A DNA stretch of 64,000 bases from Adiantum capillus-veneris (taxonomy: Eukaryota > Streptophyta > Polypodiopsida > Polypodiales > Pteridaceae): the NCBI GenBank assembly GCA_014529385.2, contig CM043942.1, positions 56,359,340-56,423,339 of the forward strand, written 5' to 3'. The notes beneath the pieces are model-generated. The model was given only the letters and a program-made list of their open reading frames with translations, was not told the origin of the DNA and ran no database searches. Positions 11,170 through 22,343 of this stretch are shown piece by piece (within the stretch, counting starts at the first letter, position 1; each line of letters starts with the position of its first letter). The translations under genes were made by a program, and so were the position numbers.

Positions 11170-11975
11170 ACACTGTAAAACACTTGTCAGAGGGAGCATA
11201 CTAAATTTGATCAGATTTGGCTCTGGTACTACGATCATGATCGGTGTACCTTAGTGTCAGAATTGTACAAGATTTGACATGTGCTTTCCTGATAAGATTC
11301 TAAACAAGTTTGTTTAAAGCAACCACACCTAAAAACATAAAAAATCAAGGAAATCAGGCCACTTGGGTAAAACTAGCCTGACAGACCCAAAAACTGTAAA
11401 ATCTTGACTTTTGGTGATCCAAATGCAAAAAGACTTGGGGGATAGTCTTAAAACATCAATGTCTACAAGCATGCCAAATTTGGTTGAATTTGGGCTTAGA
11501 ACTACGATTGCGATCGGTGTACCTAAGTGCCAGATTTTGACCAGATTTCATTTGTGAGATCCTCAGGTGTATATAAACATAAAAGTATACAGGACTAAGA
11601 GCAAGAAACCTCAAAATACTTGTCAAATCATTTGATTATTGATCCAAGTCGGAAATTGAGACTTTCAGTAGACCAAAACACATCAAAACTAGGAAGAAAC
11701 CATGCAGAGGGATAGCCTGTGTATAGGACAAGCCTAGGTATCTCTCAAATCCCAAATCAAACATCAAAATCAATCAAACATGATAAAATTGGAAAATCAA
11801 GCACTTCAAACAAAGAACCGGTAAAAGCTTGACTTTTTGGGGTTTGAATACAAAAGTATTTGGTGGGTAGCTTTAAAATAGCCTAGTGAACAAGCTGGTA
11901 AAGTTTCATCAAATTTGGGCACTATACTACGATCGCGATCGATGTACCTCTGTGCCAAATTTGACTCATTTTTTG
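11170..11975 (+). repeat. degenerate tandem repeats in the element 2 leader
   Basis: Three diverged units. Each ends in a variant of actacgatcgcgatcgatgt followed by acct and a tgccaaatttgac-like string, at about 11228, 11502 and 11927. A shorter relative (gaacgatcgtgatctttgtacc) lies at about 10338 in the LTR. Two units also share an upstream block beginning gactttt(t)gg (11405 and 11830). The core is palindromic (GATCGCGATC). The function is unknown; packaging or regulatory roles are speculation. Confidence 0.7.
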
Positions 11976-12248
11976 TCTGTTCATAGACCTAGACTATTTA
12001 AGATATCAGGAGTTGTCAAAACCCAAATTGGACATACTGTCAATAATCTGCAAGAAAAATTGTGTTGAAGTCGTTGTGAAGTTGTTGAATCTGCTGATAG
12101 TTGGAATGATAAAGTGATCTCATAGCCACCAAGTGTATTCATTTGCAGAGATCGATCAAGTAACAATCCATGCAGTTCGTGAGAGTTGGAAGATCACTCC
12201 ATCTCCAGGTAAGAGGTTTGGATTCAATCGGTAAATTCCACTTTCTTC

Positions 12249-14928
12249 ATGTTTTTGAGATTGGGAAAACAAATCAACAACCAACACCAAAATTTAGCGG
12301 ATCAAGCAAGTGTTTTATCAACGGAGGAGAGTGTAAACCAAGGTGTAGTACAACCGTTAGAGCCGATCCTTGAAGAAAGTATTTCCGATACTTCTTCAGA
12401 GGGATCTTACGAGTATTTCACAGAACACTTGGGACATTTAAACATGAACGAAAGAGAAAACATGGTAGCAGGACCATCAAACCCGTCGGCCACAATGAAG
12501 CTATTGTTCATCAAGTATCAGTATGACAACAAGCAAGGTTCCAAGATCTGGAAAGATGGTATGGACCGCTACCGTGTGAAAATAGAAGATAGACCAAGTG
12601 AGTTCAAGGACTTAGTGCCTGTGAGCTATAGCGGAGATAGGTACCTAGATGACAAAGGTATCATGTACTCGGTAGTCCTGAGTCCTAACATTGTGGACAG
12701 GTGGGGATTGATGGGCACGAAAGCCAAAGTAGATGAGTAACTTGAGGAGAAAGCACCAACAATGAGCTTCCCTAATGTGAGGTTAAGGCGAGAAAACGAA
12801 ACTTTGAGAGTCAACACAGACAACATCTACGTGGGGTTATACAAGTATAATAATGGAGAGGAAGATCTCTATTATAGATGTGAGGAACCCTATGTCAAAG
12901 AGTTGACAGAGCGGAAAATATTTTATGTCTTCACCTACACAGAGGGATCATAAACGAAAATCGTCGCATACGACAAATATGGAAGACGATACCTAACAAT
13001 CGATAAAAAGGAGTTGGAAGGATATACGTACTTTGGGGGACCACTCCACCAGTATTATGTCACTCCAAGCCCACCGAGACCAACACCTACAAATGTAATG
13101 CCAGACTCGATGGCAACAGGTGGAGAGAGGACTCATGTAGCTGATTATTTCAGTTGACCTTAGTATTCTATGCCAAGCCCCATGGGAACATTACATTCCA
13201 GAGAATCAATGGCTACGAATCGAGGTAGTGCAGTTCCTATCTCTACACATACCACAATAGGTCCGACATTTGCAGCAACACCATCCCATTTGCCTCCTAG
13301 TAGTAGATTCGTGGAAGGGGAGCCAACGAGAGCAACCCACGACATCCATGACGTACGAGAACGATTAAGTCGAGACACGGAAGCATTGAGATTGGTCGCA
13401 GACCATAGACAGATGAGGCCATCCTAGGTAGCGAAGTGCATGCCAAAGAAGTATAGCGGATTAGGGGATCCATATGCCCATGTGTCGCTCTTCAAGCAAC
13501 TCTTAAGAACAGAGCAGATCACTGATTTCCATACTCAATATGAGGGATTTGCGCTGACCTTGGAAGGGACGGCCTTAACATGGTTTCAACCTTTGAACCT
13601 TGAAACTTGTCCGAATATTGAACATGTATTACGGGAGTTCGCAGAAGAATTCTCAAAACGAGGTATAAAGCATAATAATGTATCACAGATATATGCTTTT
13701 AAACAAAAGGAGAATAAAAAACTGAAGGAAGCATCCTTGAGATTCAAGAAATACATTGAGAGGTGCCCAAGGAGAGAATTACCGTAGGACGAGAGATTGT
13801 CTGTGCTCTTCATTGAAGGACTTAGAAACGAAACCTTGAAAAAGGACCTTCACTTGAAAGCCTGTAGCACATTTGAACATGCTACAAGGGAAGAGTTATA
13901 TCTTGTTGATAACTGCAAAGCATATGGGGAAGTGTCAGAGGATACTGATTTAGTAACTAGTGGCTCTTCATCTATTAAGAGTGAACCCTCTACCAAGAAA
14001 GATGCTGAGGCTTTGATGCCGACAGCTGACCAAATGATAGAGGAAGTAACGAAGAGAATGCAAGAACATATGAGATCAAATCCGATGATGAGACAGTCTC
14101 AGATGAGGAAATGTGACATATGTGGGGGGAGATCACCCGACGTCGTGGTGCACACAATAGCCAAAAGCACCAGTTGCGAATGGACGAGTACTGAAATGGT
14201 GCGCAATAGAGAAAAAATGGATGAACCATGGCATGGATGAGTGTTTTTACAATAAAAACTATGTGAGGGAAAGACCGTATGGACCTCCAGCAGGACCACC
14301 CCAGACATCTCTTCCAAGATAGCAAGTTGGGCCAAGTGTGAATATGGTAGCAGGAGCAGACAGACCTCAACCTGTGTTGGGTCAACAACCTCCTTTACCA
14401 CAGGAAAATAGGGCCATGATTAGGTATGTTCAACCTTACGAAGCATCACCAGGAACAAATAATACACCTCAAATTTCTTATTACGAGGAAGCGAATGAGC
14501 CTTACGTAACTGAACCTGAATCACAGATGTACACAGACGAAGCCTATCAATCGTGGGGAAATAACGAGGGTATGGCACCACCAACGTAGGTAGCACAACC
14601 TTCGAGGGATCAATATTTAATGGACGAAAGAACGCTAATGTTCATTGCAAACCAGAACTACAAACCAAGAGGATATCCTAATAGGGTGGGACAACCTATG
14701 GGACCACCTTCTCAAAATCAACCACCAATTGGACTGTGCTATAACTATGGAAGTACAGATCATTGCGAGCGTAGTTGTCCTTTCAAAGGCGAAAGAGTGA
14801 AAATTTTTGGGTTCTGTGACGAATGTGGTGTGAATCACATATTGCCAGATTGCCCAAGAAATCCGGACAACAAGGGAAAATTAACTATGAATATTGTGGG
14901 GGTGTTACCAAGTACAAGCAGTGGATGA
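12249..14928 (+). pseudogene. gag of element 2, with in-frame stops
   Basis: Structural capsid/nucleocapsid protein. From 12249 to about 14125 one reading frame is maintained through several stop codons (at about 12738, 12951, 13155, 13161, 13425 and 13785). The capsid domain is recognisable at 13440-13790 (block LTLEGTALTWFQPLNL and a following acidic helix). A frameshift follows within the G-run at about 14125. The knuckle region resumes at 14338-14928 with CYNYGSTDHCERSC (Tyr in place of the second Cys) and FCDECGVNHILPDC, a CX2CX3HX4C spacing. Most stops are one C-to-T change from Gln or Arg codons. Confidence 0.85.
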
Positions 14929-15200
14929 GAAACCGAACCCATGATCCAAATCAATGCGGTAACCAGAGCATTGGAAGAAAAGGTCGAGTTGCCAATACCC
15001 ACAGAAAACGAGAGTTTATCTGTGAGAACACAGCAGAAATCCTGGAAGGTGAAAGGAGACTGAATGAAAGCAAGAAGGATAAAAACCCAAATTGCCATGC
15101 AAAATGAATTACATGAAACGAAAGAGCAACTGAAACAAGAGAGAGATAGTAAAACTGCTGAGGACAACAACAAGCCGAGGAAAGCTCGGGGGGATTAGTC

Positions 15201-16197
15201 TTGGTTGAGAAAGTGCTAGAGCCTTTGGATGCTCTATTACAAGCGTATGAAGCAAGGCTAAAAACAAACCAAACCTTAGAGCAAAGATGGTTAACTTATC
15301 CTAAACTAGAAGTGGATACGAAGCGTTTGGAAATGTGTAAACACCTTATTGAAACACCCCACGCATTGATGGAACCTAATGCGATTAGAACCCCAGAACA
15401 AGAAGTGCTGATTCACAAAGAGCAAGAAAAACTAAAGATCGATGAATCAGAACATGTAAATGGACCCAGGCCTAAAACGATATTGTCATTGGATCACCAA
15501 GTGGTTCCGAACACCACTGATGATACTAAGTCAATGAAAATTCCAGAAGTGAAAGAACCATGGCCACAACACTTATGGGAAACCATTAGAAATAGAAAGA
15601 ACGGAAGCGCGACATTACAATCTGCATCAATTCTTGAGGTTAACATGGACAACGAATTTTATCCAGGAGATATACAATTGCTGTATGGAGATGCAAGAAC
15701 GGAGGCTTCAATGGAAAGCAAAGCTCAATCCCTAAAAACCCTGCCTTCATTTATAGGCGAACACGAGGCACAATCGAAAATAAGATTAGTTCCATCCCAG
15801 AAGAGAGCTATTCCACAAATGATTGATTCAAAAAGTCTTCAAGAGATGCTGTCGACACCTGTAACATTGCACAATCACACTGTCAGAACTCTTGAGAGTC
15901 AGACCACACTTATGGGAAGACATGGGGAAACATTTGGAAAACAAAGGAATAAAGATTCCTCTTTAGAAAAACCCTACGATAGAAGAAAAAAAACGAGAAG
16001 GTCAACCCAAAGCCCAACCTGTGCCCATAGACAAGGTCGGAGATTACTATGAAGGTGAGGAAGGTAATACAACCTTACCTATCGAATATCAAGATATAAA
16101 GACGATAGCTATCCTAGACAGTGGAGCGGGAGTTGTGATTGCGATAAAGCAAATCTGGGAGAAATGGGGCCGTCCAGATCTCAAAAAGATGAGAATG
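15201..16197 (+). pseudogene. linker and protease N-terminus (element 2)
   Basis: The ORF at 15201-16052 encodes the Lys/Glu-rich linker including EPWPQHLWETIRN (compare element 1 at about 1135-1180). The frame at 16021-16200 gives DYYEGEEGNTTLPIEYQDI and then the protease active site ILDSGAG. Homology ends at about 16197, after GRPDLKKMRM. Residues printed beyond that point in this frame come from the inverted neighbour and are not real protein. Confidence 0.8.
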
Positions 16198-16649
16198 ATT
16201 TTTCAAAAAGAGTTGAGCTGTAGTTCTTGCAGCATTTTTTTGGGTCGCTTTTGCTTCCGCCCATTTCGTCATGTAGTCTGTTGCTACTATGATGTATTGT
16301 GCGTGATTCCTGTATCTTGGAGGTGTGATGGACCAATGAAGTCAATTCCCCATCTGGCGAAAGCACGTACCCCCATCATTGGCCTTAGTAGCATTTTGTC
16401 TCTTTGTAGGGGTGGTTTTGTGCGTTGGCATTCATCACATTATTTAACATATGTCTCTGCATCCATAAACATGATTGGCCACCATATGCCTGAGTGTAGC
16501 ACAAGCTTTGTCATTTTATCAGTAGAGAATTGTCCCCTTGGCTGTCCTAAGTGTGCTTGGTCTAAGATAATGTAATATTCACTTTTTGTAGCACACAGCC
16601 GTAGTTGTTTTTCCTTCCCCCCCCCCCCCCCTATATAGCTGTTTGGCAA
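16198..16649 (-). pseudogene. integrase zinc module 2 and core start (element 3)
   Basis: The minus-strand ORF 16440-16649 carries the H2C2-type block QAHLGQPRGQFS through SGIWWPIMFMDAETYVK. The reading then continues to CDECQ and to GIDFIGPS and VATDYMTKWAEA-like sequence in shifted frames (the last in complement). It stops at the junction at about 16198, so the second catalytic Asp and the Glu are missing. A 15-base C run (16617-16631) lies at the N-terminal edge and gives a Gly run in the ORF. Confidence 0.8.
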
Positions 16650-16773
16650 TGAGCAGATAGTGTTTTGCCTCTTCTTCTATAGTTTTCATTCTTCCTTTCC
16701 CCCATTCCACTCGGAAGGTCTTGTTTTTTAATTACTCAACTATGTGAGCACTCCATTTGGGTGATTGGACTAC

Positions 16774-16995
16774 TCAAAACAGGGTGACATGTTCCACTAG
16801 AGGTTGTTTTGTACAACTATTGCAAGATTTTACATATGTATGGACACTGTGTTCCATGTTTGGCCAGTAGACTCCCAGTCTCTTTAGCCATTGGCCTGTC
16901 TGTGTTTCTCCATTGTGAAATCTTGTATTTTGTATCTGAGCCTGTTTGAGGTAGTAGTTGGATTCTTCGGGATGTACACATAGTCTTAGTATCAC
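16774..16995 (-). pseudogene. additional integrase zinc-binding module 1 (element 3)
   Basis: A 73-codon minus-strand ORF with an H2C2-like layout: NTRFHNGETQTGQWLKRLGV, then YWPNMEHSVHTYVKSCNSC, ending in the CxxC pair. It lies upstream (in minus sense) of the module at 16440-16649. The two are linked by a readable Lys/Glu-rich spacer (16650-16773), so two tandem zinc-binding modules precede one integrase core. Confidence 0.7.
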
Positions 16996-17242
16996 ATCCT
17001 TACCATGTTTGTACAGTCACCCTGCTAAAAGCTGGAGATTTCGTGTTTGATGTATAATTGATGGTTGTCTTTCTATCTGTAATGAGGCGATTGTGAGTAG
17101 AGGAATAACTTCTTCACTCCATCTCGGTACCATTTCGATGTTAAGCGAATGCGAATCAGGAAGATCATCATCAACACCCTCAGGTTCTTCCCCATGAAAT
17201 AGTCGAGAAAGATGATCTGCTCTTGTGTGTGGGTCCCCTTTT

Positions 17243-17605
17243 TTACGATGATTGTGAAGTCAAACTCAAGAAATAATATAAACCAGCAAATGATTCTTCA
17301 GTGTTGCAAGGTTTGTTTACTAGATATAGTAGTGCTTGGTGATGCACGAAGAAAACAAATTTGTTTTCTAGAAGGTAGTGTCTAAATTGTTTGACAGCAT
17401 AAATCATCCCCATACCTTCTCTTTCCGTGGTGGTATGATTTTTCTCTGCGTTGTTTAACTGCTGACTAGAGTAGCAAATGGGAAAATCCATTTTCTTCTC
17501 TCCTAGCTGGGCTAATATGCACCCGATGGCATAGGTTGATGCATCTAGATGAACATGAAAGATTTTGCTCCAATCAAGGGCTTGAAAAATTGGAGCAGAA
17601 ATTAA
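17243..17605 (-). pseudogene. RNase H-like domain (element 3)
   Basis: The minus-strand ORF 17243-17491, plus in-frame upstream reading to about 17590, gives the RT-connected RNase H type. It contains FHVHLDAS, QLNNAEKNHTTTEREGMGMI, AVKQFRHYLLENKFVFFV and HHQALLYLVNKP. It would degrade RNA in RNA-DNA hybrids. The catalytic region beyond LVNKP is altered. At about 17606 it abuts the RT N-terminus directly, so the RT palm and thumb have been deleted. Confidence 0.8.
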
Positions 17606-17875
17606 TTGCTACCCTCTCAATAACATAATTTGTTATTGGCAGAGGATAGTTATCCCTGATGGTGGCTGCGTTTACTTGTTTGAGGTTTATACACACTCAA
17701 AGGTTTCCATTCTTTTTGGGTACCACCACAATAGGGGACACCCAATCAGTGTGTTCAATCTCATAGATAAATTTACTCAGCATCCTTCAGTTTGTCTATA
17801 TCTTCCTTAATTTTCTTGGAAAAAGTTTCATTGTATGTGTAAGGACGTTGTCTATGTGGTCTGGCATCACTCTTA
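17606..17875 (-). pseudogene. RT N-terminal fragment (element 3)
   Basis: Minus-strand reading shows DARPHRQRPYTYNETFSKKI, then IEHTDWVSPIVVVPKKNGNL, then VNAATIRDNYPLPITNYVIE, with one or more stops and a small frame change. These are the fingers and first palm blocks of gypsy RT. The catalytic Asp pair is absent because of the deletion at about 17606. Confidence 0.8.
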
Positions 17876-19198
17876 ACACTAGGTTGGTAATGGGACACTT
17901 TTATGTCCTGTGAAGTGACCATTTTCCTTGAATTATGTCAAGAGTTTCAAAATGGATTTTGACATGCTATCTGTCTAGAAATTTGTCTCATGAGCTGAAA
18001 AAAACTCAACATTTTTTTGGAATATCAATTTCATCTTTCACCTTGTCCTTGCACAACATTTCACAACCTAAACTGTGTGAAAAAACGGGTCCTGTTTTTG
18101 GATTTTTTCAATTTTTTGCAAGTATACCACTCTAGAATTCATGTTTGTGAGGTCTATAATGCTAGAGAACTATCTTTAGTAGTCCTCAACATGTCCTGAT
18201 GCTTCTAGGGAGAAATAAATGTTAAAGTTGTAAGTTATGACCAAATTACAAAAATTCTCAAATCCTGGTTTTTAGCCAATTTTAGCTCTTCTATGATTTT
18301 TTTGGTGGCTTTCATGATATCCAAATGTAGTTTTGATTTTCTATGTCGCATATTGCAACATAAAGCTAATATGTCTTGGGTTTTGGGGCACCTAATACCC
18401 TATTTTGCATAGTAGACAACGATGGTTGATTTTTTCAATTATAGAAGAAAACGAAACATTCTAGTATATCAAGTATAGCTTTTTCAATATTGTTAGTTTC
18501 TTGTGACAACTACATGCATTTTGTAGGTAGTAACCATATCTAGTGATAAAGATCAAATTTGGCTAGATATTGAATAGTTTCTATGGGATTCTACAACTCA
18601 TAATATTGAACCCAGTTTTTTCATGTTTGCTGTATTTAGCACTTCATCTTTGTCCCCAAGATTCCCCTTGGTAAGAGATGTATTATTCCTTTGACATGCT
18701 CCATGGCTCCTTATGAACCTAAAGGACAATAAGGAACTAAGAAAACATGCATATAGTATTTGTATTGAGCGTGGCTATAGAAACTTTGATGATAGGTTTG
18801 CAGAATGGTAAACATTCAACTTTTTTGTACCTATTTATTTTGGAAAAACAAAAAATAGTGATTGAGAAGCAATCATATGTTCTTATCGCCAACCCATTGA
18901 AGTTAACTAGGGAATTTATCTCAAGTCCTACAAAAATCCCTAATCTTATTTTTGTGCAACAAAACGTAAGAAATGACTATTTTGATGAAAATGTATTGGT
19001 CCATCAACTTTGGAGGCTTGGTGTGACCAAAAGATGAGAAATTTTACAAGTTTCTTATTTTTTCCATGTGTAGTAGGCCTTGAACTATAGCCTCATGAAA
19101 GGATTTTACAAAATGAGTGGATCTACTATGGTTTTGGAGGTTTTTTTCAAAACCCTGAAAGGACACTTTTATGTCCTGTTAGGTTACCAACCTAGTGC
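17876..19198 (+). mobile_element. TIR transposon family, copy B (1323 bp)
   Basis: Begins ACACTAGGTTGGTAATGGGA and ends GGTTACCAACCTAGTGC. TAA lies left of CACTAG and TAA follows the right end. One subterminal GGACACTTTTATGTCC lies near the right end, and a related partial copy lies at the left. ORFs at 17935-18135 and 18747-19037 correspond to those of copy A. It interrupts element 3 between the pre-RT spacer and RT; protein reading resumes on both sides. Confidence 0.85.
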
Positions 19199-19277
19199 TA
19201 AGGGGTATAGTGTGCTAACAAACCTCAAGATCTATCCCCTTCAGATCTTTGTATGACCATGCAAAGATATCTTTGTA

Positions 19278-19874
19278 TCATCTAAGCATATCGACTAGAA
19301 GTTGCTCTTCCTCGTCAGTAAGGTACATGTCAATGTATGCCAGTTTAGGCTCCTTGCCTGGTTCTGCTAAGTTGATGCATTTGGCTTTTTCAGGCCCATC
19401 ATAAGAAGTTCCTGGTTCCTTGGGATCTCGTTTAGGCTTCTGCACCACGATTTTCCTATCCTGAATGGTATACTTCTTATAGTGGGAAGGTGCATCGAAT
19501 TTATCATCATTCGATTCCTCGTCAGTTTCCATTTCTGTTGTCCAAACTTCCTTCAAGGCTCGTTTCAGTTCATTGTATTTGATTTTATGTTCCATTTTGG
19601 ACAACTTTATTGATTTCTCAGAATTGTCCTCTTTTTTTTTGTTTTTGTTTTTGTTTGCTTTTTTTAATTTTGTTTTGGCTGAGTTAGGTTTCATGTATCT
19701 CTTTGATATCCCGTCCTTGAGGGAGTTCGTTGCTTCTACTAACCTTAAGTATTTCTTTTTATCAGTTAACAAAGGTACTAAGTCCTGGTTGTGTTTGTCT
19801 CGGTAGTTTCTGCGTTTGTCTTGATATTTGCGTTGTCTTTGAGTATTTTGGTTTGGGAAATCATAGTAAATCAC
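19278..19874 (-). pseudogene. pre-RT spacer (element 3)
   Basis: A 198-codon ORF, strongly basic at the N-terminal side (Lys/Asn-rich, including a KNKNKKKE run) and acidic at the end. It contains ALKEVWTTEMET and a PSHYKKYTIQDRKIVVQKPK block also found at 3196-3390 of element 1. It continues in frame toward the conserved block WSYKDLKGIDLEV at about 19205-19245, just before copy B. No independent function is seen; it is part of the polyprotein. Confidence 0.75.
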
Positions 19875-20370
19875 CTGTTGATCCTTCCGTTTGATGCTCT
19901 GACTTGAGCTACTAGATAGCTTTTCGTCTGCATTATCCTCTAAAGCTTATCAGTCGATTCTTGGAAATCTTCTTCATCCGTTTGTTCAAGGTCTTACAAA
20001 GATTTCATCCACTAGGCATCGGCACTCGGCAAACCCATCTTTGTCAGGGACTTTCCACTCTGACTTTGGAGTTAGGCTGACACCCATCATTTGGAATGGA
20101 ATGATATCATATCCTTCCTCATCATAGAATTTGGTGAGGGTCACCTCGTTGACACAAACATCAAGAGTGGATAGTATTTGTTGTCATCCAAAAGGTTCAA
20201 ACATCTCTTCTAGAAAAGCCTCTGGTATATATGCCTCGTCTTGTGCAGTCCTATCAAGAATGCAATTCTCCCTTTTCAAACTTCCACCTTCAGAAGCCTC
20301 TCTTGTCCATTGGTGAGCTCTGTTCTATAGCCTCTGGGTCAGTTGGGGAGTTCGAATCTTCTCCTGGGAT
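19875..20370 (-). other. spacer between protease and pre-RT block (element 3)
   Basis: Continuous with the flanking pol remnants on the minus strand but broken by stops. Acidic coding-like stretches are visible without a recognisable domain. Confidence 0.45.
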
Positions 20371-20706
20371 TCATTCTACATCTCTATAGCTATGATCTGT
20401 GACACTAATTTTTGTAGTGATATCCTTATTCCTTAGATAGATATAGTCGTAACCCCAATCTTGCACCATTTTGAGCTGACGCATGAGTGGTCTGCCCAAT
20501 ATGATATCAAAAATTTTTCTCTCATCAAAATTCATAATAGCAAAAGTGTGTTCATAAACAATTCCGCAAGAGGTTACCACAATCTGCTCTAAGATGCCAA
20601 TGGGCCTTTCTAAATACCCACCTGCCATTTGAAGTTTCATCCTAGTCTTTCGAAGAGCAGGTTTAGAGGAGGACATCAACTCGTGAAGAGTTTTAGTATC
20701 CATCAT
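20371..20706 (-). pseudogene. aspartic protease, C-terminal part (element 3)
   Basis: A 111-codon ORF with LERPIGILEQIVVTSCGIVY, FAIMNFDE and the retropepsin C-terminal signature DIILGRPLMRQL. The N-terminal DSGA active site is not in this ORF. The order linker (20750 onward) to protease fits the family. It preserves Arg and Gln codons where element 1 has stops, making it a useful comparator. Confidence 0.8.
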
Positions 20707-21385
20707 CTTAGGATTGGCTTTCCATTGAGATGCTACTTTTTTCTACCTCCGATCGAGTTTCATGGTTACCAATAAATGAAGGTAAAGTCTTCAGCGAGAC
20801 AGTGGTTTATTGTCTTTCAATATCGTTGTACCTGCACTGCCATATAGTGATCTGATGTCATTTGGGTAGAGCTCATGCTCTAAGTGAATCTCTAGGATGG
20901 GAGCTGACAGAAGTGTAGCACTTCCATCTTTTCTATTCTTGATCTGTTTCCATATCTCCTGAGGCCATTATTCTTCTACTTCCAGAATTGGCAATGGTGC
21001 TTGAGAATAAACTCCATTTATTGTATTGGCTGCCACCCTCATATCCAATGGTGTTTCATCTACAGGATCTAATCGGTCCTTCTTTTCAATTCCTCCCCAT
21101 CTAACTTTTGTATCAGTTCTCGGATAAATACCTCAGTTTTTGGAGCAATAGGAATTGATGGTTCCATAAGTGCTTGAGGGGCTTACATGAGCTCCTTGCA
21201 CATCTTTAGTCTCTCTTTCTCATAGCTTGGATGAGGGTACTTTAACCACCTATCCTCTTGGGTTTGGTTAGGCTTTAGTCTTGCCTTGTAAGCTTTTACA
21301 TTGCGTTAAAAGGTTTGAACACCTTGTCTGCCAAGAAAGAACCTCTCGATGGTATATCCGATGTTTTTTTAATCTCGTTATTTCC
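20707..21385 (-). pseudogene. gag-protease linker (element 3)
   Basis: Minus-strand reading in broken frames matches the linker of elements 1 and 2 (SLPSF/LPS plus the acidic WPQ/WPG block at about 20955-20980). Several stops are present. There is no assigned fold. Confidence 0.6.
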
Positions 21386-22343
21386 CTATTCCTCTGTTTC
21401 CAGTAATTTGGTTTCCAATTTTGTTTTTTCCTTTTCTCTCTTGGCTTTCACCTTGTCTCGTTTTGCCTTCCAGGATTTCCTAGGGGTTCGGACATACAAG
21501 TTTTCTATCTCTATTTGGCTGGCTTGGACGTTATGTGCTGCCTCATGTGCTTGAGCTCTAGTGATCGCGTTTATTGGAATGTTTGGCTCTATTTCTGATC
21601 CACTGGAGCTCGGCACAATCCCCATTTTGTTCATGGTTGCTTTCCCTTTGTTGTCATGGTTTTTTGGACAGTGTGCAATGAGATGGTCGATCGTACATCC
21701 ATCACAGAATCCAAAAAGTTTTACCCATTCTCCTTTGTTTGGAAAAATTATCGCCCAATGATCACCACGATTCATAGCATGGTCCTACAGATGGTGGAGA
21801 AGCTAATGGATCCCCCATCAGTTGTCCTGCTCTAGAAGGATACCCCCTAGGTTTGTAGCCCTGATTTTCCATGAACATGAGCATATTCTCATCGACCAAG
21901 TAGTGATTTGTAGTTGGTTGTGCTATGTATGAGGGATCGGGTATCTCTTCAAGAATTATCCATGGATTGTGTCCCTCTGGAGCATATGCATTCCCATCAA
22001 ATCCCCTTCTGTAAAGTATTGTCCGATTCTTCTCGATACGAGACTACTTAAACCATACTTTGATTAGAAGGTGGTTCCATGGGTTGAGAAATCCTTACCA
22101 TAGTCCTATTTTCCTAGGGTAGGTGAGGTTGATGTCCCAACATAGGTTGAGCTTTTTCCTGCCCCAAGATTGCATTATTTGTCCCTACTTGGTACCTCAG
22201 AGGGGGCGGAAATTGTTGCCCTCCATGTGGTCCGTATTGTCTCTCTCTAACATAGTTCTGATCATAGAAACATTTGTGAGTTTCATGGTTTGTCCATTTT
22301 TGTTTGGTAGTACACCACTTCAATATTCGCTATGCGTTTACTC
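21386..22343 (-). pseudogene. gag zinc-knuckle region (element 3)
   Basis: The minus-strand ORF 21386-21775 includes the knuckle FCDGCTIDHLIAHC (CX2CX3HX4C, the same unusual spacing as element 2) followed by a Lys/Glu-rich coiled-coil-like tail. The ORF 22114-22323 gives the Pro/Gln-rich stretch with RERQYGPHGG that precedes it. Nucleocapsid function in RNA packaging is inferred. Confidence 0.75.

Larger units (their letters stand above)
10686..16197 (+). mobile_element. Ty3/gypsy element 2 (LTR side intact, truncated in protease)
   Basis: The internal region starts at the primer-binding site and holds a 1.5-kb leader, gag, zinc knuckles, linker and the beginning of protease. It then stops abruptly at about 16197, where an inverted relative begins. 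Same orientation and family as element 1. No RT or integrase is present on this copy. Confidence 0.85.
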
